From positions 197,236-261,235 of the forward strand of contig NZ_JBCFBA010000003.1 of the NCBI RefSeq assembly GCF_038562415.1: 64,000 bases of DNA. The letters are read 5' to 3'. Below, piece by piece: positions 54,694 to 62,552 of the stretch; position 1 is the stretch's first letter; every line of letters starts with the position of its first letter. A program made the translations under genes and the position numbers. The DNA comes from Solidesulfovibrio sp. (lineage in GTDB: Bacteria > Desulfobacterota > Desulfovibrionia > Desulfovibrionales > Desulfovibrionaceae). The notes under the pieces were generated by a model that was given only the letters and a program-made list of their open reading frames with translations, had not been told where the DNA came from and made no database searches.

Positions 54694-55308
54694 ATGGGCT
54701 TGTCGTTTGTTGCTGCCTGCGGGCTGTACCTCGTGCTGACGTACCTGGTGGCCGCCTTTCCCTTCGGGCTGGCCGTGGCCCTGGCCGGCTGCGGCATCGA
54801 CCCGAGGCTGGCCGGCAGCCATAACACCGGGGCGACCAACGTCGCCCGGCTTTGCGGCACGCGCTACGGGGTGGTCACCTTGCTGCTCGACCTGGCCAAG
54901 GGCCTCGTGCCCGTGCTGGTGGCCCGGGCCCTGTCCGATTCGGCCGTGCTGCTCTCGCTCGTCATCGTCGTCGCCGTGGCCGGGCACATGTTTTCGGTCT
55001 TCCTCTACGGCAAGGGCGGCAAGGGCGTGGCCACGACCATCGGCGTGTTCCTGGCCGCGGCGCCGCTGCCGGCGCTTATTTCCGTGGCCGCCTGCGTGGC
55101 CGTTATCAAGGTCACGGGCTTCGTGTCCGCCGGTTCGCTGACCCTGGCCGTCTGCCTGCCGATCCTGGTCTTTTTTCTCGGCCCCTGCGCGTTGACCCTG
55201 GCCGCCCTGGTGGTGGCCGGGCTGGTGATCGCCAAGCACCGCGAAAACATCGCCCGCTTGCGGGCCGGCCAGGAAAAGCCCTGGCGCAAGGGTGCCGCTG
55301 CGGCATGA
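54694..55308 (+). CDS. plsY: Glycerol-3-phosphate acyltransferase PlsY
   Basis: PlsY transfers an acyl group from acyl-phosphate to glycerol-3-phosphate at the inner membrane. The 204-residue product has about five TM helices and the three conserved loops: AGSHNTGATNVAR (family GSxNxGxTNxxR), AGHMFSVFLYGKGGKGVATTIGVFLA (GHxFxxxxxFxGGKGVAT) and KHRENIARLRAG. CGGAGAGGAT precedes the ATG at 54694. Its stop overlaps the start of the following SGNH gene (ATGA). Confidence 0.95.
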   Translation: MGLSFVAACGLYLVLTYLVAAFPFGLAVALAGCGIDPRLAGSHNTGATNVARLCGTRYGVVTLLLDLAKGLVPVLVARALSDSAVLLSLVIVVAVAGHMFSVFLYGKGGKGVATTIGVFLAAAPLPALISVAACVAVIKVTGFVSAGSLTLAVCLPILVFFLGPCALTLAALVVAGLVIAKHRENIARLRAGQEKPWRKGAAAA

Positions 55309-56360
55309 TCCACGTGTTGTACGCTTTCGCGGCCCTGGTCGCGATCAACGCCCCGGCCATGTGGGGCCTGGCCCGGTTGCGTCCGGGCCGGGGCCGCACC
55401 GCCGGCATGGGGGCGCTCGTGGCCCTGGACGCGGCCGTGCTCGTCTGCCTGGTCATCGAAATCGGCATGGCCCTTTTTTTCGCCCAGTCCGACGGCTTCA
55501 ACCTCACCATGTCCAGCCGCAACTGGTTCGCCCGGCATTGGCATCCGGTCAATGCCCTGGGCTACCGCGACGCCGAGCCCGGGCCCAAGGTCCCGGGGGA
55601 AAAGCTCGTGCTGGTGGTGGGGGATTCCTTTGCCGCCGGCCATGGCATCGACCGGGCCGAGGACCGCTTCGGCGACGTGCTGGCCCGGGACCTGGGCTCC
55701 GGCTGGCGGGTGGCCAACGCGGCGCAAATCGGCTGGGACACGGTGGACGAGGACCAGGCCCTGCGGGCCTATCCCCTGGCGCCGGACGTGGTCGTGCTGG
55801 CCTATTTCGTCAACGACATCTACCGGGCGGCGCAAAAGGCCGACTTCCCCCTGCCCTTCACCATCCAGTTCCCCAGAAGCGCCGTGGCCAAGTACCTGGT
55901 CGACCACTTCGCCCTGGCCAATTTCGTCTACTGGCGCCTGGCGCGGATGGGCAATGTGGACGACGCCGCCAAGGGCTTCTGGGACCGGCTTCGGGCCGCC
56001 TACGTCGATCCGGCCGTCTGGGCCGCCCACGAGGCCGAGCTCGATTCCCTGGTCGACTGGTGCCGGGAGCACCGGGCGCGCCTGATCGCGCTGGTCATCC
56101 CGAGCCTGGCCGACGTGTCCGGCACCGCGCCCATGACGGCCAAGGTCGCGGCCTATTTCCGGCAACGCGGCGTGGAGGTCGTGGACCTGACGCCGCTGCT
56201 GGCCGGCCGCGCGCCGTCGACGCTCGTGGTCAACGGCGTGGACAGCCACGCCAACGTGGCGCTCAACGCCGAGATGGCCGTCCTGCTGCGCCGGGCCATC
56301 CTGGCCGGGGGGGGCGGCGAGGGAGCGGCCGCGTCCGCCCCGCCCGCGGCGCCCCGATAA
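55305..56360 (+). CDS. Membrane SGNH-hydrolase-fold protein
   Basis: The 351-residue product has two N-terminal TM helices (about 3-20 and 34-58) and an SGNH-like domain: VLVVGDSFAAGHGIDRAEDRF (block I, Ser in GDSFAAG), NAAQIGWDTVDE, LAYFVNDIYRAA (block III Asn-Asp) and VVNGVDSHANVALNAEMA (block V Asp-x-x-His). It overlaps plsY by 4 bp, so both are co-translated. A role in envelope lipid or glycan acyl-group turnover is plausible from context but unproven. It is distinct in length from the SGNH protein at 46039-47820, though the blocks are alike. Confidence 0.82.
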   Translation: MIHVLYAFAALVAINAPAMWGLARLRPGRGRTAGMGALVALDAAVLVCLVIEIGMALFFAQSDGFNLTMSSRNWFARHWHPVNALGYRDAEPGPKVPGEKLVLVVGDSFAAGHGIDRAEDRFGDVLARDLGSGWRVANAAQIGWDTVDEDQALRAYPLAPDVVVLAYFVNDIYRAAQKADFPLPFTIQFPRSAVAKYLVDHFALANFVYWRLARMGNVDDAAKGFWDRLRAAYVDPAVWAAHEAELDSLVDWCREHRARLIALVIPSLADVSGTAPMTAKVAAYFRQRGVEVVDLTPLLAGRAPSTLVVNGVDSHANVALNAEMAVLLRRAILAGGGGEGAAASAPPAAPR

Positions 56361-56394
56361 ACGCCAGCCGCCGCGCAAACATCAGGAGCCCGCG

Positions 56395-56946
56395 ATGGAC
56401 AAGGCCTTCGTCATCGTCGACATGCTCAACGATTTCATCACCCCCGGGGGCAACCTCTTTTTTCCCAAGGGCCAGGGCGCCGTCGCGCCCATCGTCCGGC
56501 TGCGCCAGGCTTTCCGGGCCGTCGGCGCGCCCGTGATCTACGACAACGACGCCCATCCCGAGGATTCCGAGGAATTCGCCCACTGGCCCGTCCACTGCGT
56601 CATGGGCACCCACGGGGCGCGCATCGTCGACGCCCTGGCCGCCGGGCCCGGGGACATCGTCATCCACAAGGACGCCTTGTCGCTTTTCGCCGACGGCCGG
56701 GCCGCCCGGGTGTTGCGGGGCTTGGGGGTGAAGCGGCTTTACGTCGCCGGCGTGGCCACGGAATACTGCGTCAAGGAAGCCGTGCTCCATGCCCTGGAAG
56801 CGGGCTTTGCCGCGACCGTGGTCCGCGACGCCATCGCCGCCGTGGACCTCGATCCCGAGGACGGGGCGCGCGCCGTGGCGGCCATGGCCGCGGCCGGGGC
56901 GGATTTCGCCACCACCGAGGAACTGCTGGCCGAGCTGTCCGGATAG
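56395..56946 (+). CDS. Isochorismatase-family cysteine hydrolase (nicotinamidase-like)
   Basis: The 183-residue single-domain protein has the Asp-Lys-Cys triad of the family: Asp in VIVDMLNDF (about 9), Lys in IVIHKDALS (about 92) and Cys in GVATEYCVKEAVLHAL (about 128), with the cis-peptide VAT. Near 50-58, DNDAHPEDSEEF gives the Asp/His metal-site pattern of nicotinamidases (D-x-H). Nicotinamide or another amide could be the substrate. GGAG lies before the ATG at 56395. Confidence 0.85.
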   Translation: MDKAFVIVDMLNDFITPGGNLFFPKGQGAVAPIVRLRQAFRAVGAPVIYDNDAHPEDSEEFAHWPVHCVMGTHGARIVDALAAGPGDIVIHKDALSLFADGRAARVLRGLGVKRLYVAGVATEYCVKEAVLHALEAGFAATVVRDAIAAVDLDPEDGARAVAAMAAAGADFATTEELLAELSG

Positions 56947-56957
56947 GGCCGCCGCGC

Positions 56958-59099
56958 TTAGGCGATGGGCGGGGCGTCGACCAGGCGCATGGTCAAAAGC
57001 ATCTTGCCGTCGGGAAGGGGCACGGCCGTGAACTCCATGTTCCGGTCGATGCCGTCGCCGCAGCGGACCGGAAAAATCCTTGAGCCTTGCCGGCCGATGG
57101 CCGCCTGCCAGTCGGCGGCGACGCGAGCCCGCAGGCCCGGGTCCGGGTAGGCTTTTTCCAGCCAGGTGGCGGCGTCGGGAATCTCGTCCGGCCCGTAGCC
57201 CACGATATCTATGAACGCCTTGTTGAGAAACAGCGTGCGTCCGTCCGGGCCGACCAGACTGGCCGCGTAGGGCACGTGGTCGAGGATGGCGCGCAGCTGT
57301 CCCGCGCTTTGGCGCACCTCCTCCCGGGCCCGTTCCAGGGCCGTGACGTCCTCGGCGTGGAGCATGACCGTGTCCGGCGCGGCGAAGACGAAGGTCATGT
57401 CGAAGAGGCCGGCTTCGGGCGCCCCGGGCGGGCGGAAGGCCAGCCGTTTGCGGCTGGTCCGGCGGGCCTCGAAGGCGCTCCACAGGGCCAGGTAGACGTC
57501 CGGGGCCCCGTCGAAGATGGCCCCGGCCGGCGCTTCCAGGCAGGGGGCGATCCGTCCCCGGAAAAGCGCCTCGGCCGCCTTGTTGGCGTCGACCAGCACG
57601 AGTTCGCGGTCCCGCAGGGCGAAGGTCAGGCTCGGCAGGGGAAAATTGCGCAGATGGGTCTGGAGGCGTTCTTCGCGGGCCGTCAGTTCCTCTTCCATCC
57701 GCTTGCGTTCGGTGATGTCCTCGACGAACCCCTCCACCACCGGCTGCCCGTCGTGCACGACCAGCCGGACGCACAGCCGGCCGATAAACGGCGTGCCGTC
57801 CCGGCGCCGGTTGAGGACTTCCAGGCGATGCGGCCCGCTGTCGCGCTGCAGCTGGGTGACGATTTCCGTCCGCTTGCCCGGGTCCAGGAAGACCTTGGCC
57901 GCGGCCTGGCCGATGTGGTCGAGCATTTCCCGGGGCGTGGCGTAGCCGAACAGGCGGGCCATGGCCGGGTTGACCGAGAGGATGCGGCCGCCCGGCGTGG
58001 ACCGGAAAAGCCCCAGGCCGGCGTCGTCGAAAAGCTGGTGGTAGCGGGACTCCCCGGATTCCTCGCCCGGCGCGGACCGCCGTTCCCCGGTGACGTCGCG
58101 GCCGTAGCCGTTGACCGAGCCGTTGCCGGGAATCGGGCACAGGGCGATTTCCACGATCCTGTCGCCAAGGAGGATGTCGACGCGTTGGGCGGTGCCCGTT
58201 TCCCGGGCCAGGTTCGCCGCCTCGGCCAGGGGAGGGGCCGCGGGGTCGCCCATGGTCATGGCCAGGCCGTCCAAAAGGGGCGCGCTGGCCGGATTGGCGT
58301 AGGCCAGTCGGCCGTCCGGGCCGAGGCGCAGGACCGGATGGGGATTGTCCTCGGGGAACCGGGACATGGAGCGCAGGTTTTCCTGGGCCTGCCATTCGGT
58401 GGTGACGTCCTGCACCGTGCCGTGGATGCGCGTGAGCTGGCCGGAGGCATCCCGCTCGCCCCGGGCCACGGCCTTGGCATGGCGCCACAGGCCGTCGGCC
58501 CGGCGGAAGCGATAGATGTAGCGCAGGGGGCCCTTGCCGGCCAGCAGCTTGCGGCGCACCGCCGCGACGACCGGCCGGTCGTCGGGATGCACCAGGGCGA
58601 GGAAGTCTCCGTAGTTCGGGATGGGGCTGTCCGAGTGCAGGCCGAAGATGCGCTGGAATTCCTCGGACCAGAAATCCTGGCCCGTGACCAGGTCGCGGGT
58701 GAAGCTGCCGACCCGGGCCAGGCGTTGGGTTTCGCGAAAGGAGGTGGCCAGGGTGCGCAGGTCGTGCCAGGGCGAGAGGCCCGGTTCGGGCAGGGCGGCC
58801 AGCTCCCGGATCAGGGGGAAAAGCGCGCCCGGCCGGGCCAGAAGGGCCAGGCGCACGTCCGCCGGGACCTTGCCGGCCAGGGCCAGGAGGGTATCCGGCG
58901 GTTCGCCCAGTTCGGCGGCCAGGGCCAGGAGGTGTTCCTCGGACAGGCTCGGGCTGGCCCCCCGTTCCAGACGGCTCAGGTAGGAGGGCTGGATGCCGAG
59001 GCGCGCGGCCAGCCGGCGCAGGGAATAGGCCGGGTCGGCCGCCAGCAGGGCCTGGCGTTTTTCCCGGATGCGCCGGCCGAACGGATGGGGTTCCAGCAT
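56958..59099 (-). CDS. XRE-type HTH regulator with four or more PAS domains
   Basis: The 713-residue soluble protein starts with a Cro/CI-type HTH (about 8-62: YSLRRLAARLGIQPSYLSRLERGASPSLSEEHLLALAAELG), followed by PAS/PAC repeats: about 120-235 (FWSEEFQRIFGLHSDSPIP..GTVQDVTTEW), 240-335, 350-470 (FRSTPGGRILSVNPAMARLFGY..GFVEDITERKRMEEEL), 480-590 and 600-713. It has no kinase, cyclase or other enzyme output, so it would act directly on DNA as a one-component sensor. A perfect inverted repeat touches its start codon. Start ATG at 59097-59099; no strong Shine-Dalgarno. Confidence 0.85.
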   Translation of the reverse strand: MLEPHPFGRRIREKRQALLAADPAYSLRRLAARLGIQPSYLSRLERGASPSLSEEHLLALAAELGEPPDTLLALAGKVPADVRLALLARPGALFPLIRELAALPEPGLSPWHDLRTLATSFRETQRLARVGSFTRDLVTGQDFWSEEFQRIFGLHSDSPIPNYGDFLALVHPDDRPVVAAVRRKLLAGKGPLRYIYRFRRADGLWRHAKAVARGERDASGQLTRIHGTVQDVTTEWQAQENLRSMSRFPEDNPHPVLRLGPDGRLAYANPASAPLLDGLAMTMGDPAAPPLAEAANLARETGTAQRVDILLGDRIVEIALCPIPGNGSVNGYGRDVTGERRSAPGEESGESRYHQLFDDAGLGLFRSTPGGRILSVNPAMARLFGYATPREMLDHIGQAAAKVFLDPGKRTEIVTQLQRDSGPHRLEVLNRRRDGTPFIGRLCVRLVVHDGQPVVEGFVEDITERKRMEEELTAREERLQTHLRNFPLPSLTFALRDRELVLVDANKAAEALFRGRIAPCLEAPAGAIFDGAPDVYLALWSAFEARRTSRKRLAFRPPGAPEAGLFDMTFVFAAPDTVMLHAEDVTALERAREEVRQSAGQLRAILDHVPYAASLVGPDGRTLFLNKAFIDIVGYGPDEIPDAATWLEKAYPDPGLRARVAADWQAAIGRQGSRIFPVRCGDGIDRNMEFTAVPLPDGKMLLTMRLVDAPPIA

Positions 59100-59121
59100 C
59101 CGTGCACCATAGCGTGCACGG
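59100..59121 (-). promoter_or_regulatory. Perfect inverted repeat at the start of the XRE-PAS gene
   Basis: CCGTGCAC (59100-59107), a 6-nt spacer and GTGCACGG (59114-59121) form a perfect 8-bp dyad ending directly before the ATG at 59099. Position and symmetry fit an autoregulatory operator for the HTH protein, one that would also cover the ribosome binding site. Confidence 0.6.
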
Positions 59122-59149
59122 AGAAAGGTGGCAAGAACCCGGCCGCGTT

Positions 59150-59695
59150 TCAGACGGTGGCGCCGGGTTCCGGCACAAGGGCCGTGCCCTGGGCCAGGGC
59201 CAGCAGGTGGCCGGCCAGGGCGGCCGTATCGGCGGCCTCGCCCGGATCGTCGCTTTCCAGGCGGGCGGCGGCCTGGCGGGCGGCGGTTTCCAGTTCCGGC
59301 CGGTCCGGGTCGGTAAAGGCGGCGAGAGCCAGGGCGGCTTTTTCCCGCTTGCCCAGGGCCAGCAGCGTCAGGCCGAGCAGCAACCGGGCGGCGGGCTGGT
59401 TGCCCTCGGCCAGGCGCAGCACGTGCTCGAACTCGACCCGGGCCTGGATCATCTGGCCGGTGGCGTACAGGGCGTGGCCCAGGCGCAGCCGGGCCTCGAT
59501 GTTGGCGAGGTCGCCCCGGATGGAGGCCCGGTAGGCGGCCACGGCGGCCGGGTAGTCGCCGGCGGCGTAGGCCGCCTCGGCCGTGGCGTGGCGGTTTTGG
59601 GCCTCGGCCTGCGGGCCGGGCTTGGGGATGTCGCGGCCGAGCAGGGCGCGCACGAGATGGCGGCGGGAAACGGTAGGACGCTCGTCGTGGGCCAT
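59150..59695 (-). CDS. TPR-repeat protein
   Basis: The 181-residue product has about three tetratricopeptide repeats (AEAAYAAGDYPAAVAAYRASIRGDLANIEARLRLGHALYATGQMIQARVEFEHVLRLAEGNQPAARLLLGLTLLALGKREKAALAL). It has an Arg-rich N-terminus (RRHLVRALLGRDIPKPGPQ) and no signal peptide, so it is a cytoplasmic interaction module. AAGGAG precedes the ATG at 59695. It lies 14 bp downstream of the HDOD gene and 50 bp upstream of the XRE-PAS gene, all on the minus strand, likely one transcription unit. Confidence 0.85.
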   Translation of the reverse strand: MAHDERPTVSRRHLVRALLGRDIPKPGPQAEAQNRHATAEAAYAAGDYPAAVAAYRASIRGDLANIEARLRLGHALYATGQMIQARVEFEHVLRLAEGNQPAARLLLGLTLLALGKREKAALALAAFTDPDRPELETAARQAAARLESDDPGEAADTAALAGHLLALAQGTALVPEPGATV

Positions 59696-59709
59696 GGCCG
59701 ACTCCTTGG

Positions 59710-60975
59710 TTATTGGGGCGTTGTCTGGCCGCGGCTGAAAAACACGGCTTCGATGTCGCAGACGCGGTCGTCTCCGGCGGCGGCCACCTCGGCCAGCAGG
59801 GTCTCGGGCAGGCCCAGGGAGCGCCAGGCCGCTTCGGAAAGCGCCGGCACGGGCGAGCCGGAAAAGGCCGGCCAGGCCCAGGCCGTGGCCAGGATGTCGG
59901 CCACGTGCACCAGGGCCGTCTCGCGCGAGGCGACGTCGCCGGGCGGATGGTGGTGGTCGGCGGCGATGCGGGTGAGGGTTTCGGGAAAATGCCAGCTGGT
60001 GAGCAGGGTGCGGCCCACCAGGGCGTGGTCGAAGCCGAGGACCGCGGTTTCGGCCTCGGCGTCGGGCAGCCCTTCCACGCGCGAGAGCAGCAGCGCCCGG
60101 GCGGCCGCGGCCGGCAGTTTGCGCAGGATGACCAGTTGGCCGATGTCGTGGAGCAGCCCGCCGACGAAGGCCCGGTCCGGGGCGGTGCCCGGGCAGGCGG
60201 CGGCGAGCAGCGAGGCGTAGACGGCGCAGGCCGCGGCATGGCGCCAGAAGGCCCGCATGTCCCACAAGCCGGGCTCGATGTCGTCGAAGGCGGTCAGCGC
60301 CGCCAGCCCCAGCACCAGGGTGGTCAGTTCCTTGCGGCCGACCATGGCCACGGCCCGGGCGATGGAGTCGATAGGCGCGCGGGAGCCGTAATGGGGGCTG
60401 TTGACCAGGCGCAGGAGCTTGGCCGAAAGGCTCGGGTCGCGGCCGATGATGGCGGCCAGGTCCTGGGCCGAGCTGTGTTCGGCCTGCAGGGCCTCAAGCA
60501 GCCGCACGTGGACCTCGGGCAGGGTGGCCAGTTCCACTTCGCCGGAAACGAGGCTGGCCGGGTCGATGTTTTCCGGGCCGAAAAGCTGCCGTTCCGGGGC
60601 GAAGCCCGTCAGGGAGGGCGTGTCCGCGGCGGCGTCCAGGTCCAGGCCTTCGGCCAGGGCCTGGGCGGCGGCGCGTGCGGCGGCCCGTTCGAAGACCATC
60701 TGGCCGAAGGGGGCGGCGAGGTCCAGGGCGGCGAAGCGCGGCCGCAGAAGCGCCCGGCAGCGGGCCAGGACCTCGGCGAAGCCCTCGTCGTCGTCGCCGT
60801 CGGCAGGGCCTTGGGCGACCACTTCCACGTCCCGCACGCCGAAGGCTCGCATGGCCCGCAGGTGCTCCTCGGAGATGACGGACCCCTTGGGCAGGAGCAG
60901 GACGCCGTGCTGGCCGCTGACGTCCTTGCCGGCCACCATGCCGTTCTTGACTTCCTCGATGCTGACCTTGACCAC
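59710..60975 (-). CDS. HDOD-domain signalling protein
   Basis: The 421-residue product has an N-terminal beta-rich region (about 1-60, VSIEEVKNGMVAGKDVSGQHGVLLLPKG..), a helical middle, and an HDOD domain (about 165-360): LAAIIGRDPSLSAKLLRLVNSPHYGSRAPIDSIARAVAMVGRKELTTLVLG and FVGGLLHDIGQLVI. The HD motif is GLLHDIG, but HDOD domains usually lack phosphodiesterase activity. Such proteins act in signalling and stress control. GGGAGG lies 9 nt upstream of the GTG start at 60975; the open frame extends further back but has no better start. Confidence 0.85.
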   Translation of the reverse strand: MVKVSIEEVKNGMVAGKDVSGQHGVLLLPKGSVISEEHLRAMRAFGVRDVEVVAQGPADGDDDEGFAEVLARCRALLRPRFAALDLAAPFGQMVFERAAARAAAQALAEGLDLDAAADTPSLTGFAPERQLFGPENIDPASLVSGEVELATLPEVHVRLLEALQAEHSSAQDLAAIIGRDPSLSAKLLRLVNSPHYGSRAPIDSIARAVAMVGRKELTTLVLGLAALTAFDDIEPGLWDMRAFWRHAAACAVYASLLAAACPGTAPDRAFVGGLLHDIGQLVILRKLPAAAARALLLSRVEGLPDAEAETAVLGFDHALVGRTLLTSWHFPETLTRIAADHHHPPGDVASRETALVHVADILATAWAWPAFSGSPVPALSEAAWRSLGLPETLLAEVAAAGDDRVCDIEAVFFSRGQTTPQ

Positions 60976-61129
60976 CGTGCCCCGCCTCCCGGCTGTGCGG
61001 TTATGCCATCCCGCGCCAGCGGCGCGTGGGATTAAGATTGTAATAAAGCTAAATGAAAGAAAAGGGCCAGCTGTGGCGCCAGGGCGCTTTTTACCGGTTT
61101 GGCCGGGGATGTTTCCGTAACATGCTTGT

Positions 61130-61342
61130 ATTATTGAAATAAAAAAGATTGTTTGCCGCGAGTGTTTTGGCTCGCAATTTGCTTTCAAGAAGCGCGAGCG
61201 CGGTGGGCGAGAGCCGAAACCACACCGCATAAATCACCTGGCCGTGGCGGCCACCCCCTAGCCTCCTCCCCCAACACGCCACCACGGCCTTTTTAGGAAG
61301 CCGCTTGGGCCACTCCCTGGGCCCGGGCGGCTTCCGCTTTTT
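61130..61342 (+). ncRNA. Possible small transcript or leader in an AT-rich gap
   Basis: The gap 60976-61458 has no convincing gene. It contains a relatively AT-rich stretch (61020-61160), a hairpin GCGAG/CTCGC near 61155-61178, TGGCCG-TGG-CGGCCA near 61240-61254, and a 9-bp terminator stem (61296-61304 with 61327-61335) followed by TTTTT on the plus strand. A plus-strand terminator without a plus-strand gene before it suggests a small RNA or an attenuated leader of the next gene. Boundaries are guesses. Confidence 0.25.
61296..61342 (+). terminator. Terminator hairpin without an upstream gene
   Basis: GGAAGCCGC (61296-61304) pairs with GCGGCTTCC (61327-61335); GCTTTTT follows. See the possible small transcript at 61130-61342. 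Confidence 0.55.
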
Positions 61343-61458
61343 GGCGGCCCGGCCGTCCTGTCCGGAAAGGCTTGAATCGCGGCCGATTCCTGGATAGAAC
61401 CTGCTATGGCCGTCACGGCGGGTTTTTTCCTCCGCCCGGCGCAAGGGGACGCGCTCCC

Positions 61459-61686
61459 GTGCCGTCCCCGCGTGATCTTTCCACGGAGCAGGTATTGGAA
61501 ACGAATGAATCCGGGCCCCAGGCCTTTTTGGACTTCGTCAACCAACGGTTGGCCAAGCGGCAGCGGGAACTCGACGCGGCGGTCAAATTCTCCAGCCATC
61601 ACGCCCAGGTGGAGTCCATCCTCGCCGAACTGCGGGCCGTGCGCGCCAAGTTCGTGACACTCATGCGCCGCGAGGGACTGTTGTGA
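61459..61686 (+). CDS. Small helical hypothetical protein
   Basis: The product has about 75 residues: a short polar N-terminus, then one long amphipathic helical stretch (GPQAFLDFVNQRLAKRQRELDAAVKFSSHHAQVESILAELRAVRAKFVTLMRREGLL) that would form a coiled coil. The start is either GTG at 61459 (AAGGGGA upstream) or a TTG at 61495 with GGAG 6 nt before it. Its stop overlaps the GTG of the next gene (GTGA), good evidence that both are translated. Family unknown. Confidence 0.6.
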   Translation: MPSPRDLSTEQVLETNESGPQAFLDFVNQRLAKRQRELDAAVKFSSHHAQVESILAELRAVRAKFVTLMRREGLL

Positions 61687-62060
61687 GGGCGGCCCGTCTG
61701 GCGGCTGCGGGCCTGTTGTGCCTGTGCCTGTCGTGCCTGGCTGCCGGGCCGGTCCGGGCCCAGGCCGGGCTCGACATCGTCGGCGACTGGACGGCCTCGG
61801 TCCTCGGCCAGGAAGTCACGGCCAGCTTCACCCGCCAGGGCGACATCATCCGGGGCGTGGTCATCGTCCCGGACATCGGCGGCGGCAGCAATACCTATCA
61901 CCTGGCCGGCGTGATTCTGGGGGCCGATTTCGCGGCCCAGCACGGCTCCGGCCATCTCCTCAAGGGAACGCTCACCGGCCCGGGCACGGCCGAGGCCGTG
62001 TTCTCGCCCAAAACCGGGCCCAGCCTCACCCTCCACCTCACGCGCCGCCCCGCCCCCTAG
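61683..62060 (+). CDS. Small exported beta-rich protein (unknown)
   Basis: The 125-residue product has a signal peptide (about 1-27, cleaved near Ala-Gln-Ala). The mature 98 residues read as a small beta sandwich or barrel (LDIVGDWTASVLGQEVTASFTRQGDIIRGVVIVPDIGGGSNTYHLAGVILGADFAAQH..GPSLTLHLTRRP), resembling small lipocalin-like secreted proteins. The GTG start overlaps the previous stop by 4 bp. It ends 4 bp inside the convergent small gene. No function is assigned. Confidence 0.7.
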   Translation: MRAARLAAAGLLCLCLSCLAAGPVRAQAGLDIVGDWTASVLGQEVTASFTRQGDIIRGVVIVPDIGGGSNTYHLAGVILGADFAAQHGSGHLLKGTLTGPGTAEAVFSPKTGPSLTLHLTRRPAP

Positions 62061-62275
62061 GCCTCGGCGATCCGTTTTTGCCCGGGCGGCACCACGGGCA
62101 CGGATTCATCCTTGGCCCTGTCGGTCCAGGCCTGCTTGACGGCCTCCACGTCATCGGGCGCCAGGGTGGCTTCGATGGCGTCGAAGGTTCTGTTGCGGAA
62201 AAAGACCAGGTCCTGGTAGCTTGGGGCGTTGCGGATCAAATCCAGGTAATAGGCGAGGTTTCTGTCCTGCTCCAT
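62057..62275 (-). CDS. Small conserved-type hypothetical protein
   Basis: The 72-residue product is helical: MEQDRNLAYYLDLIRNAPSY, then a Phe/Arg-rich middle and EAVKQAWTDRAKDESVPVVPPGQKRI. No signal peptide, TM segment or known motif. GGGAGG lies 8 nt upstream of the ATG at 62275. It overlaps the end of the preceding gene by 4 bp on the opposite strand. The gap 62276-62552 upstream shows no gene that I can support. Confidence 0.6.
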   Translation of the reverse strand: MEQDRNLAYYLDLIRNAPSYQDLVFFRNRTFDAIEATLAPDDVEAVKQAWTDRAKDESVPVVPPGQKRIAEA

Positions 62276-62552
62276 GGCGTCGGCCCTCCCGGTTACCCCA
62301 ACTGTCCGTGAGGCGAGGTGTAGCCGAGGCCGCCTGGTTCGGCAACCGGCCGGGGCCGCCTGGCGGCGGGCGCACACTTCGGGGTTGTTGCAGGCGCCGC
62401 GCTTCTCGCACGCGAACCCGGCGTGTTCCGGCTCCCCCCGCCAACGATACAGGCCTCCACGCCGCGCCCGGGGATTTTCCCCGGCCCCATTGCCAGACGC
62501 CGTCCCGTCGGGCTATCCCCGACCGGCCGGCCGACGCCGCCAAGGAAACGCC

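Noticed and set aside
56958..60239. A 1093-codon frame extending the XRE-PAS gene upstream
   Set aside because: The extension is an off-frame reading of the TPR and HDOD genes and crosses the inverted repeat. The HTH begins at the internal ATG at 59099.
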